DNA from: Sulfomarinibacter sp963741385
Lineage (GTDB): Bacteria > Acidobacteriota > Thermoanaerobaculia > Thermoanaerobaculales > Sulfomarinibacteraceae
Assembly (NCBI GenBank): GCA_963741385.1
Contig: CAVUHO010000006.1
Span: 310,001-374,000, forward strand
Direction of reading: 5' to 3'
Length of the DNA: 64,000 nucleotides
Of this stretch, positions 18,261 through 26,845 are shown piece by piece (within the stretch, counting starts at the first letter, position 1; each line of letters opens with the position of its first letter). Below the pieces are notes generated by a model. It was not told where the DNA came from, searched no databases, and saw only the letters and a list, made by a program, of their open reading frames with translations. A program made the position numbers and the translations under genes.

Positions 18261-19388
18261 TCAATCCCGTCTTTCGCTGTCGACCTCCACCGAAGGGCTT
18301 CCGTCGGATATTCGACCCTCTATCGCCCTTCGATAAACCTCTGCGGTACTTCGGGCCACGGCTTCCGGAGCGCACTTCTCGAACAACATCCGTTTGCCGT
18401 TTTCTCCCATAGAATGCCTCAACTCGACGTCTTGGAGCAGCCGAACAACGGCAGCCGCCAAAGTCTTCTCATCGCGAGGAGGTACAAGCAGTCCGGTACG
18501 CCCATGATCAACATACTCAGGCAGGGCGCCTACCGTGGTTGCAACGACTGGTTTCCCGAACGAATACGCGACTGGAATCACGCCGCTTTGAGTTGCACTG
18601 ACATAGGGCAAGACCACCACTGCGGCACGCTGAAAAAGCGCGGCTCTCTCCTCGTCCCCTATCCAGGCGTCGCGAATCACAAACCGATCCGGGTTCTTCA
18701 TCAACCGGCGATACCGTTCCAGATCTTCCCCTTTGCCGGCAATCGTGATTTCAATATCCTCTATCTCTTCCGAAATCAGCGGTTCAGCTCGTATGAGGTA
18801 ATCAAGACCCTTGTAACCCCAGATCCGACCAAAAAAGAGTACAGATTTCTCGTCTTCCTCGACGTGCTGGTGCCCGCCGACATCTCCGATGGCCACGTGG
18901 GGGATAACTTCAATCCTGTCCTGCGGTATCGACAGCTCCCTGTGAACTTCCTCAGCGATTTGCTTTCCGTGCACAATGACGCGGTCCGCCCTCCGAAAGC
19001 CGAAGTCCATCACACTCTGTGGAGTTCTCTTCGACTCCGCATCCCCCATATGATGCCGCGGATCATGGATGGTCAGGACCAACGGGTAACGCCGTAACAA
19101 TGGGAGAGCTAGGTTGAACCAAAGGTGCCCGTGTTGATAGTGGATCACATCCGGATCGAACTCTCGCACCTTCCTCAATATCTTGAAAACGGTCTTGAAC
19201 TGCTGAATCGGCTGTCGAAGTCGAGGCATCTTGAAAGCGAAGAGCTCGACCGCCGGATCGAGAGGGTGCTCGCCATCACGAACCTCTCGTGCGGGTAGGA
19301 CCAACAAAACCGAGTGCTCATGTGCCAAGGAATTTGCATGCACGATGCTGTAGTCGTTAAACGCAAAACAAATCCAGGCGATCTTCAT
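18261..19388 (-). CDS. Glycosyltransferase family 4
   Basis: The 375-residue protein starts MKIAWICFAFNDYSIVHANS, a standard GT4 opening, so ATG 19388 is preferred over GTG 19403. The donor half contains SVLFFGRIWGYKGLDYLIRA, ITIAGKGEDLERY and SGVIPVAYSFGKPVVAT. It sits directly downstream of the O-antigen ligase/polymerase gene in the same operon. It differs from the other two GT4 enzymes in the window, so each probably forms a distinct linkage in the repeat unit. Confidence 0.9.
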   Translation of the reverse strand: MKIAWICFAFNDYSIVHANSLAHEHSVLLVLPAREVRDGEHPLDPAVELFAFKMPRLRQPIQQFKTVFKILRKVREFDPDVIHYQHGHLWFNLALPLLRRYPLVLTIHDPRHHMGDAESKRTPQSVMDFGFRRADRVIVHGKQIAEEVHRELSIPQDRIEVIPHVAIGDVGGHQHVEEDEKSVLFFGRIWGYKGLDYLIRAEPLISEEIEDIEITIAGKGEDLERYRRLMKNPDRFVIRDAWIGDEERAALFQRAAVVVLPYVSATQSGVIPVAYSFGKPVVATTVGALPEYVDHGRTGLLVPPRDEKTLAAAVVRLLQDVELRHSMGENGKRMLFEKCAPEAVARSTAEVYRRAIEGRISDGSPSVEVDSERRD

Positions 19389-19522
19389 TGGACGATCCAC
19401 CACACCGCGTCCAAAATCATACCGACCGGGTACACATTCGCGTTCTCGATAGCTTCCGCGACAAAATCAATCGGAATTTCACCGACTCCTCCGCCCATTC
19501 CATCCAGCCGAAACCCGCACTT

Positions 19523-20821
19523 TCATCCCGATATCCTATCGCAGTGATTTGAAAAAGCCAGATGCGAAAAGACGACCATGCTCATGAATGCGGCATAACC
19601 GGGGTTGATAAAAATTGACTCCAACAGGCCATGCAGTGAATAAAAAACGAGAAATGCCAACAGAAATGCATATCCCCGATCTCCGGTCTGAGTCAACGCC
19701 CAACGGGCTCTCAACATCGCTGTTACGATCACCATAATAAATCCTAAAAGCCCAACCATACCGAGATTTAAAAGAAGATCAATATAGATTGAATGCGCAC
19801 TCCCAAGGCCCCACCCCTGGGACTCCGATATTTGCGTCACTCGATCTGGTGTCCAAAACCCATTGAACCCATAACCAAGCACTGGTCTCTGGCCTGCATA
19901 TCCCCTGCATTCCATCCACAACCAGGTTCGACTGTTGAGGGTCGACACACCCTCAGAACTCCTGCCAAGGTTCACACCGCTTCCAAGGGCCGATATTGCC
20001 CTGTCACCCATCACCATAACCGAGACCGCCAGGAGCAGAGTCACAATAAAAATTATTGCCGTGCTTTTTGACTTCTTTTGCGAAATCGACTTCAGAAGAA
20101 TGACAGCCACCATTGCAGCTGCAAACGAAGTTCGAGACTTCGTCAATACAAGGAAAACGAAGGCCACCGCCGCAATCGACAGAAAGAACCTTCTTCTCTC
20201 CCTGGATACATCCGCGAGATAAACACTGCTCAAGAAAAGAACCGAACAGCATATCGCCTGACTATTCGGATGCTGAGTCCCGGTAAACCGGTACCAGGAC
20301 GTCATCGGTGAAAATGTTCCTTGATCGATCTCCGCAATCACACCCAACAACACGAATGCGCCCGAGAGAAACAGCAAAAAGGAACCGATTTGACGTGGCG
20401 ATAGACGGAATCCAAGAGCAAGTGAACCCAAACAGAACATTCCGAATGAAATGAGTCTTCTGACTGTCAAACCCACGTCATCAGACCAGGTTACGCTCAG
20501 AAAAGCCCAAGCTACGCAGAACAACACGAACCAGCCGAGACGGCCTTGAGGCGAAGGTCGCCCGTTCCCCGACCGCATCAAACTTAGGAGGCCGTAAAGC
20601 CCTAGCAGAGGGTACGTCATCCGACGGAGCGGGCTTCCCTTTTCGAGAAAGTTGACCCTCTCTGCTCCCGCCGCTCGTGCATCCAGATCCCGGGAATAGA
20701 GCACTCGCGATGTGTCCCATTCAACTGTCGTCACTAGGAAAATCGATGTGATGAAAAGGAAGACGATCCAAGGATTTCCTCTTTGTACACCAAAATTCGT
20801 TGAGGTATTTGGCGAATACAT
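19523..20821 (-). CDS. O-antigen ligase/polymerase family membrane protein (Wzy/WaaL-like)
   Basis: The 432-residue polytopic membrane protein has roughly ten hydrophobic segments. It carries the Wzy_C signature: a large periplasmic loop with SRTWLWMECRGYAGQRPVLGYGFNGFW and the conserved His in GSAHSIYIDLLLNLGMVGLLGF. Such proteins polymerise lipid-linked repeat units (Wzy) or ligate glycans to a carrier (WaaL). Because it is next to the flippase and in an operon with a Wzz-like protein, Wzy-type polymerisation is the likelier role (inference). Confidence 0.88.
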   Translation of the reverse strand: MYSPNTSTNFGVQRGNPWIVFLFITSIFLVTTVEWDTSRVLYSRDLDARAAGAERVNFLEKGSPLRRMTYPLLGLYGLLSLMRSGNGRPSPQGRLGWFVLFCVAWAFLSVTWSDDVGLTVRRLISFGMFCLGSLALGFRLSPRQIGSFLLFLSGAFVLLGVIAEIDQGTFSPMTSWYRFTGTQHPNSQAICCSVLFLSSVYLADVSRERRRFFLSIAAVAFVFLVLTKSRTSFAAAMVAVILLKSISQKKSKSTAIIFIVTLLLAVSVMVMGDRAISALGSGVNLGRSSEGVSTLNSRTWLWMECRGYAGQRPVLGYGFNGFWTPDRVTQISESQGWGLGSAHSIYIDLLLNLGMVGLLGFIMVIVTAMLRARWALTQTGDRGYAFLLAFLVFYSLHGLLESIFINPGYAAFMSMVVFSHLAFSNHCDRISG

Positions 20822-20838
20822 GATGCCCTAATCGTCCA

Positions 20839-22128
20839 TTAGTTCAATTCACCAAGTTTCAAAAATACACCCAGTTTCGCTGTTGTTACAGCGACGTTTC
20901 CAACAAAAATACTGAGTGCAACCCCGACTACAGAATATTCACCTATAAGCCAGAGACCGAGGACCAACAAGACAACGAAAGGAAGGATATTTGTCGCGGT
21001 ATCCAAATCGGCCCTTTTCATCGAAAAAAGCGCTCTTGAGAGTGAAAATCGCAGAGGCACTGTCAACAAATCGACAGCCAATAGAGCCACTACCACCGCG
21101 TATCCTGAGTATTTTGCGCCATATAAAAGCACTACAATGCGGTTCCCAAACAACACAAGGACACCGACAATTGGTACGACAATGAGAGTAAAAGTTCCTG
21201 AATAACGATACACCGCAAACTTCAACGAAAACGACTCGCGCCCTGTGAATGAATGGGCTATTTTCGGACCCAAAAAATTCTGCATTCCGAGTAACAGTGG
21301 ATTGGCGACCGCAACTACTCCCATACAGGCAGCCCACACGCCAGTCGAAGCAGTTCCGTGATAATACGCGAGTATCCACGGGTAGAGAACAAGATTCGCC
21401 TCCCAGAGAACGCCACTGAGAAAGATCCAACGACCGAACTTCCAATTCTGTTTCAGGTCAACCAGCGCCCTGGCTAGCCGAGGTCGAGGCTCCCTCCTCG
21501 ACCGAGCAGCCCACACCGAGATACCCATGCCGCACGCCAAGCCAATCGCCAAAACGGCTGTGTGGGCCGAGAGTAGACCGAGTCCTGCGAGCAGAAGAAG
21601 ACCCGCAATCTGGATAACCGAGACGCCCAGGTCCAGAAAAAACGCCCTCGAGAACTCCAATAACGCGAAGCTCAGGTTCCTCACGTACTCCCTGAGAAGA
21701 ATGAATGAGATCGCCAGAACAAGTGCCCACACGACCTGTCCGAGGCCAGGCGGGCCCAGACCAAAGGAAAGGGCTGTTGCAACAAGCGTTAACACGACAA
21801 CCGCGATCACCGACAGGCTGAGTTGATGAATCAGCGTGCTGCCGATATAGCTCGATCTGGAGTCGCCCTCGAGTTGCGGCACGAAGACCGTGAAAGGAGT
21901 GGAAATCAGGGCCATCTGTAACCGCATGACCAGAAAAACCAAGCTGAATCCGAGCATGTACAGCCCGAACTCTTCCTGCGAGCAAGCTCGGCCGATAATA
22001 ATCCCTGTCGCGAACGTGGTGGCGCTCGCCACAAACTGGTCGGCAAGAGCCAAGCCTCCGAGCCGTAGAATTGCATCGCTGAGAGCTCTCGATTTTTCTG
22101 CCAGCCATATTCTGAGGTCGACGTACAC
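20839..22128 (-). CDS. Lipid-linked oligosaccharide flippase (Wzx/MATE-like)
   Basis: The 429-residue protein has about twelve to fourteen transmembrane segments in the pattern of the polysaccharide biosynthesis (MOP) superfamily: an amphipathic N-terminus, then GGLALADQFVASATTFATG, and later FGNRIVVLLYGAKYSGYA, a conserved Wzx-like element. It probably flips undecaprenyl-linked repeat units across the inner membrane. It starts with GTG 22128, about 96 bases after the aminotransferase stop, and ends 18 bases before the polymerase gene. Confidence 0.88.
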   Translation of the reverse strand: MYVDLRIWLAEKSRALSDAILRLGGLALADQFVASATTFATGIIIGRACSQEEFGLYMLGFSLVFLVMRLQMALISTPFTVFVPQLEGDSRSSYIGSTLIHQLSLSVIAVVVLTLVATALSFGLGPPGLGQVVWALVLAISFILLREYVRNLSFALLEFSRAFFLDLGVSVIQIAGLLLLAGLGLLSAHTAVLAIGLACGMGISVWAARSRREPRPRLARALVDLKQNWKFGRWIFLSGVLWEANLVLYPWILAYYHGTASTGVWAACMGVVAVANPLLLGMQNFLGPKIAHSFTGRESFSLKFAVYRYSGTFTLIVVPIVGVLVLFGNRIVVLLYGAKYSGYAVVVALLAVDLLTVPLRFSLSRALFSMKRADLDTATNILPFVVLLVLGLWLIGEYSVVGVALSIFVGNVAVTTAKLGVFLKLGELN

Positions 22129-22224
22129 TTCTAGTTTTTCTGTGACCGAAACGGGTTCGCCTCCAGCGGAATCAACCTCCGCGGGCGTTCGTCCGAGCCA
22201 CGGCGCAGCACAAGGGGCCGCGCG

Positions 22225-23364
22225 TCAGACCGCACGAAGATAAGAGTTGATTTCATCTGCAATGCGTTCCTGGTTCTCAGGCGTAAGACCAAAGTAACAC
22301 GGAAGGCGCACGAGGCGTGCGCTGAGGTCATCTGTCACACGTAGGTCGTCCTTGGAATACCCTACCTGGCGCCCCATCGGAGAAGAATGGAGGGGAACAT
22401 AGTGGAATACGGCCAGTATTTCCTTTGACCTCAGGTGGTCGATCAACCCATCTCGCAGTTCCTGAGTGGGGAGGATCATACAAAACAAATGTGCATTGTG
22501 AACACACTCGAAGGGGCAGGTGGGAACCCGAATCTTGCCGGCTTCGATGAGAGGTTCGAGAAGCTCCTGGTAACGCCGAAAGACGCCCCACCGGACGGAC
22601 GTTATCGTCTCAGCTTCCTCCAGTTGGGCATACAGAAAAGCCGCCACGATCTCCGACGGGAGATAAGATGAACCAAGATCCACCCACGTGTACTTGTCCA
22701 CCTGGCCGCGAAAAAACTTGGCGCGATTCGTGCCCTTCTCCCGAATCACTTCGGCCCTTTCTTCGAACCGTTCGTCGTTGACCAGGAGAGCTCCACCCTC
22801 GCCGCTGATGAAGTTCTTGGTCTCGTGGAAACTGTACGCTCCGAAATGTCCGATGGTGCCGAGGTACCGTCCCTTGTAGGTAGCATTCACACCCTGCGCC
22901 GCATCCTCAACGACGATCACGTCATGGCGGTCAGCAATATCGAGAATTGTGTCCATCTCGGCAGCAACACCCGCATAGTGTACGGGCACGACAACTCGCG
23001 TCCGCGGCGTCATCGCATCCTCAATCAAAGTTTCGTCGATGTTGAGCGTGTCTTCTCGGATATCAACAAAACGGATTCTCGCGCCTCGGAGAGCGAACGC
23101 GTTGGCGGTAGATACGAATGTGAACGATGGCATGATGACTTCGTCGCCAGGTTCAATCTCTGACAGAATGGCCGCCATCTCCAGGGCCGCGGTACACGAG
23201 TGCGTGAGAAGTACTTTCTTCGCGCCAAATCGCTCCTCGAGCCATGCGTGGCACTTTTTAGTGAAAGACCCATCCCCTGCGAGGTGTCCCTCGAACACCG
23301 CCTGTGAGATGTAGTACAACTCTTTGCCAACGATAAACGGTTTGTTGAACGGTATCCTGGTCAC
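22225..23364 (-). CDS. wecE: dTDP-4-amino-4,6-dideoxygalactose transaminase
   Basis: The 379-residue DegT/DnrJ/EryC1 aminotransferase aligns along its full length with E. coli WecE (RffA): IPFNKPFIVGKELYY, GDGSFTKKCHAWLEERFG, VLLTHSCTAALEMAA, MPSFTFVSTANAF, VVPVHYAGVAAEMDTI and SFHETKNFISGEGGA, where Lys183 is the PLP lysine. The specificity motif EKGTNRxxFFRGQVDKYTW is retained. It converts dTDP-4-keto-6-deoxyglucose to dTDP-4-amino-4,6-dideoxygalactose. The WecD-like acetyltransferase gene is just upstream in the operon. The start codon is GTG. Confidence 0.95.
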   Translation of the reverse strand: MTRIPFNKPFIVGKELYYISQAVFEGHLAGDGSFTKKCHAWLEERFGAKKVLLTHSCTAALEMAAILSEIEPGDEVIMPSFTFVSTANAFALRGARIRFVDIREDTLNIDETLIEDAMTPRTRVVVPVHYAGVAAEMDTILDIADRHDVIVVEDAAQGVNATYKGRYLGTIGHFGAYSFHETKNFISGEGGALLVNDERFEERAEVIREKGTNRAKFFRGQVDKYTWVDLGSSYLPSEIVAAFLYAQLEEAETITSVRWGVFRRYQELLEPLIEAGKIRVPTCPFECVHNAHLFCMILPTQELRDGLIDHLRSKEILAVFHYVPLHSSPMGRQVGYSKDDLRVTDDLSARLVRLPCYFGLTPENQERIADEINSYLRAV

Positions 23365-23412
23365 GACAATCTTCCTTCCCTTTCACATGGGAAAATCTGA
23401 CGCCTCGAAAAT

Positions 23413-24159
23413 TCAAGCCCCACGCTGTTCATCAAACCACCTGTGGAACGTGTAGTACGAAGAGAACGGCTCGAAACCGAGACGCGCCCAAACCTTCTGC
23501 GAAACCAGGTTCGTCACCTGGGTTGACTCCACCATGCGGACACAGTGGTTGTCACGCGCCCATTTCATCGCCGCAACGACCAGATCCCGGTATGCACCGC
23601 GTCCCCGATAGCTGGGATGGACACCGTAGAGAGTGCCGTCGCCCACTTCGTCTTCCAGTACCTTGATCAGGCAGAACCCGATAACGTCTCCGTCGGTTTC
23701 CGCAACCAGCACCTGGTCCGCAACTCTCCGGTCGAGACAACCGCGATAGGCCCAATCAGCATAGATGTCGTCACAGTCTTCCTTCGAAAATTTCGGATCA
23801 GCGTGGTAGTGCCCGAAGTAGCCCGCAAATGCTGACGCCGAAACTTCTCTGACTCGTCTGGCCTCGCCTTCCTTGATCGGACGGACGACTGTATTCCCGC
23901 TCAACTCAGGGAGATCTCCTTTTGTGAGATCCCGATCCAGGTAAAGAAGCGTGTCCGTCAGAAAATAGCCTCGTCGCTCCATTTCCTGAGCCACCACCAA
24001 TGAACTGGTTGGCACTCTGACAACAGAGAATACGACGCGCCCATCTCTGCAACGCCCCTCCACGACATCGAGGTCTTCGAGAGAGGTCACGTCTGCTCGC
24101 GCACTGCGGATCCCAAACCGTTCTTCATCCAAGGCGCTGAAGGCGAATGTGCCACTCAT
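23413..24159 (-). CDS. GNAT acetyltransferase, WecD-like (dTDP-fucosamine N-acetyltransferase)
   Basis: In the 248-residue protein the C-terminal half is a GNAT fold with the acetyl-CoA-binding stretch YGVHPSYRGRGAYRDLV and the family end MVESTQVTNLVSQKVWARLGF. The segment GHYHADPKF followed by YADWAYR is characteristic of WecD. It probably acetylates dTDP-Fuc4N made by the neighbouring WecE, using acetyl-CoA in the cytoplasm. Its ATG overlaps the stop of the upstream GT2 gene (ATGA), which indicates translational coupling. Function is inferred from motif match and neighbour. Confidence 0.85.
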   Translation of the reverse strand: MSGTFAFSALDEERFGIRSARADVTSLEDLDVVEGRCRDGRVVFSVVRVPTSSLVVAQEMERRGYFLTDTLLYLDRDLTKGDLPELSGNTVVRPIKEGEARRVREVSASAFAGYFGHYHADPKFSKEDCDDIYADWAYRGCLDRRVADQVLVAETDGDVIGFCLIKVLEDEVGDGTLYGVHPSYRGRGAYRDLVVAAMKWARDNHCVRMVESTQVTNLVSQKVWARLGFEPFSSYYTFHRWFDEQRGA

Positions 24160-25130
24160 TTCTTGTCCCCTCCCTCTGCGATCACTGCCGATGGCCCGAA
24201 GGTCCTTCCTTGAGTGGTCTCACGGACAACGCTTGATGGGCGCCCCTGGTTCCGGAAATACATCCTCGCGAGATACTCTCCGATGATTCCGAGCGAAAAC
24301 AGCGTTGCTCCAGAAAAGAGAGCAACGATCGAAGCGAGAAAGGGAAAGCCAGGCACGCTGCCACCGTTCAAAAAGTATCTGCCAACGACATAGCCCAATA
24401 CCGCCAAACCGAATAGCGTGAATGCGAACCCGACGAAGCTGGCTATCCGCAACGGCCAGGTCGTGAATCCCGTCAGCATGTTGACCGCATGGGTCATCAA
24501 TTTGCCGAGAGTGTAGCCGGTGGTTCCGGCTCTCCGCGGCTCGTGCCGAACACGGACAACACCGAAGCGAGTGGTTCCCCATGTCAGGAGGACATCGATC
24601 GAGACGTACGAATTGTCGTAACCTGAAAACGCCTCACGAAGCTCCGTTCGGAATGCACGGAAGGCACTCACGTACCGTGCCGCATCCACTCCCATTCCCT
24701 TCTGCATTGCAATCTTCGTCATCGCGGACGCGATGTCCCGACCAAGGCTGTGTTGTTGACGGACCGGATACCCGTAGATCACATCAAGGTCGCCGGCATA
24801 TAATGCATCGACGAGTTTCGGAATCTCATCGGGTGGGTTCTGAAAATCGTCATCCATGGTTACGATGGTCTGGTGGCGAGCAGCCCTGACCCCACAGAGC
24901 AGCGCGTTGTGTTGTCCAAAGTTGCGCATCAGATTGATGCCGCGTACCTCTCGGAATTTCTCGGACAGTTGGCAGATCAACTCCCAACTTGAATCCGCGC
25001 TACCGTCATTGACCAAGATAATCTCGCGCTCTTCGGCGATGTCGCTCACAACGGCAAGAGTGGCTTCAACCAACGGGGTCAACGTGGCCTCCGCGTTGTA
25101 AACAGGTACGACCACAGAAATGGTTCTCAT
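24156..25130 (-). CDS. Glycosyltransferase family 2 with C-terminal membrane helices (GtrB/ArnC-like)
   Basis: The 324-residue GT-A enzyme opens MRTISVVVPVYNAEATLTPLVEA. It has VNDGSADSSWE, MRNFGQHNALLCGVRAA and the DxD-type MDDDFQNPPDEIPKL. Two C-terminal transmembrane segments follow (IASFVGFAFTLFGLAVLGY and FLASIVALFSGATLFSLGI). This architecture makes polyprenyl-phosphate-linked sugars such as Und-P-glucose or Und-P-aminosugars. ATG 25130 has AAAGGAC upstream; an apparent N-terminal extension to 25319 would overlap the preceding GT39 gene. The adjacent GT39 protein is the natural consumer of its product. Confidence 0.9.
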   Translation of the reverse strand: MRTISVVVPVYNAEATLTPLVEATLAVVSDIAEEREIILVNDGSADSSWELICQLSEKFREVRGINLMRNFGQHNALLCGVRAARHQTIVTMDDDFQNPPDEIPKLVDALYAGDLDVIYGYPVRQQHSLGRDIASAMTKIAMQKGMGVDAARYVSAFRAFRTELREAFSGYDNSYVSIDVLLTWGTTRFGVVRVRHEPRRAGTTGYTLGKLMTHAVNMLTGFTTWPLRIASFVGFAFTLFGLAVLGYVVGRYFLNGGSVPGFPFLASIVALFSGATLFSLGIIGEYLARMYFRNQGRPSSVVRETTQGRTFGPSAVIAEGGDKK

Positions 25131-25194
25131 GCTCGTCCTTTCCGAACGACCTGATTCCGGGAGGGTGCCTCGCCGTTGGATTCGGTGCTTGGCG

Positions 25195-26700
25195 TCATTG
25201 ATCTTCTTCCTGCGGTTCGAGGCGCCACAACTCGATACCTGTGAAAGTCCTGTAGTCGGAGACTCGGTGGGTTGCCTCCAGGTCGGGCAGGCACCGATCC
25301 TTATCGTGCTCCCAATCACGACCGGATATCAACCAGATTGTCTCGTTTCGGTCAATCGCCCCATCCATTTCCTCTCCCGTTCCGCACCCCCGAATCACGC
25401 GAATCTCGGGATGATCTCCGTAGTAATACATCGCATATTCGATCTGCCCGACAGCCACGAGCTGAATTGGCCCGCCATCTTCGGATCTCAAATAGTTGAT
25501 GGCACCTCTCGCGTCTTCCTTGTCGTATTTTTCATCCCAGAAGAAATTTGCTAGAGAATACGTGGACAGCAACAGTACGGAGAGGAGTGCCACGCCGCGA
25601 ACCGGGCCTCTGAGAGACGACACCCCGATCGCAAGCAAGAGCACAAATGGCGGCAGCGCGGCGATTGTGTACCGAACCTGATACGTCAAGTTAGGTGCGA
25701 TCAACGAAAACAGAAAGACCGAGAGAGGAGGCAACACCATCCACGGAATGATCCACGTGGCGAGCCGCGAATCCTGCAGCACCTTCCATAAACCGATGAG
25801 ACCGATCGGAATGAACACTGCCCCTACTACGAAAAGCACAGGATTCTGCCTGAGGAGAACCGCCGCACCGGAATGACCGTGGAGTTGACTCAGGGACGGA
25901 CCCACCGAAAAACCGGTCACGAATGCAAGGAACGTATACGGAATCTCGAACAGCGACGAAGCCCTTGCCGTTCCGCTATAAAATTGATCAGATTCCGCAC
26001 GTTGAACAATCATGAATATCACTGGTATAGAAGCCGCCAAAATAGCAAGATTCACAAAGGAAAACGTGATGATAGACGACCATTTTCCACGCCCGATAAT
26101 CTTGCGCCAAACCAACGATATTCCCTGGGCAGCCATAATGAACACGCTGTAAACAAAAGTATATAGATTTGCCAGAGTAGCGAACCAGAAAACTATCCAC
26201 GCACCAACAGCCCGAGGCCGTTCGACTGCCCTCAGAAGTGCAATGAAGCTCAATGTCGTTCCGAGGCTCCACTGAGAGTACCACCGGGCGTCCTGGCTAT
26301 ACCACACCGCCAGAGGGGAGATCGCCAGGAAGATCGCGGCAATCAATGAGGTAGAAAATGGGAGGAGTTGCCTGGCAAACAGAAAGAGAGCCCATACTCC
26401 AAGGACTCCGAAGATCACCGTTGGAATACGCGCGAAAAATTCTGCGTCATCCTCAGCGACAAAAAAATGAGTGACTAACATCGAAAGAGGCGCCTGGTCA
26501 TGTGTTTCGTGAGCAGTTTCCTGCCTGTAGTTTTCGATGATTTCTATGAATGGTTGGCTGGCCACCCGAACCTGGTGGACCTCGTCAACCCAGAAGCTCT
26601 CATGCCCCAGCCTGTACATTCGGGTGACCAGAGAGAGGACCAATACAAGGATAACGAGAATCACCTTGTGGGTCTTGGAAAGGTCCTTTCGATTCGTCAC
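25195..26700 (-). CDS. GT39/ArnT-like membrane glycosyltransferase
   Basis: The 501-residue polytopic protein has about ten to twelve membrane segments. The first periplasmic loop contains RMYRLGHESFWVDEVHQ, the Trp-x-Asp-Glu signature of GT-C fold PMT/ArnT enzymes. LAISPLAVWYSQDARWYS is another family hallmark. Such enzymes use polyprenyl-phosphate sugars as donors on the periplasmic side. Its position directly upstream of the GtrB/ArnC-like GT2 gene supports a donor/transferase pair that decorates lipid A, glycan or protein. The start is GTG 26700. The acceptor is unknown. Confidence 0.87.
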   Translation of the reverse strand: MTNRKDLSKTHKVILVILVLVLSLVTRMYRLGHESFWVDEVHQVRVASQPFIEIIENYRQETAHETHDQAPLSMLVTHFFVAEDDAEFFARIPTVIFGVLGVWALFLFARQLLPFSTSLIAAIFLAISPLAVWYSQDARWYSQWSLGTTLSFIALLRAVERPRAVGAWIVFWFATLANLYTFVYSVFIMAAQGISLVWRKIIGRGKWSSIITFSFVNLAILAASIPVIFMIVQRAESDQFYSGTARASSLFEIPYTFLAFVTGFSVGPSLSQLHGHSGAAVLLRQNPVLFVVGAVFIPIGLIGLWKVLQDSRLATWIIPWMVLPPLSVFLFSLIAPNLTYQVRYTIAALPPFVLLLAIGVSSLRGPVRGVALLSVLLLSTYSLANFFWDEKYDKEDARGAINYLRSEDGGPIQLVAVGQIEYAMYYYGDHPEIRVIRGCGTGEEMDGAIDRNETIWLISGRDWEHDKDRCLPDLEATHRVSDYRTFTGIELWRLEPQEEDQ

Positions 26701-26845
26701 CGGGACCTCTAGCCGGCGGCCCTTGCCGACCCAAGGGGGAATCGAGGGGCGGCGGCGTCTGCAGCGACTCGAACCTGGAGGCGAACCGAACGACCGAGGT
26801 GGTTACTGGAGTGAGTCCTCATCAGTTGATCAGCTCGCTTTCAAT

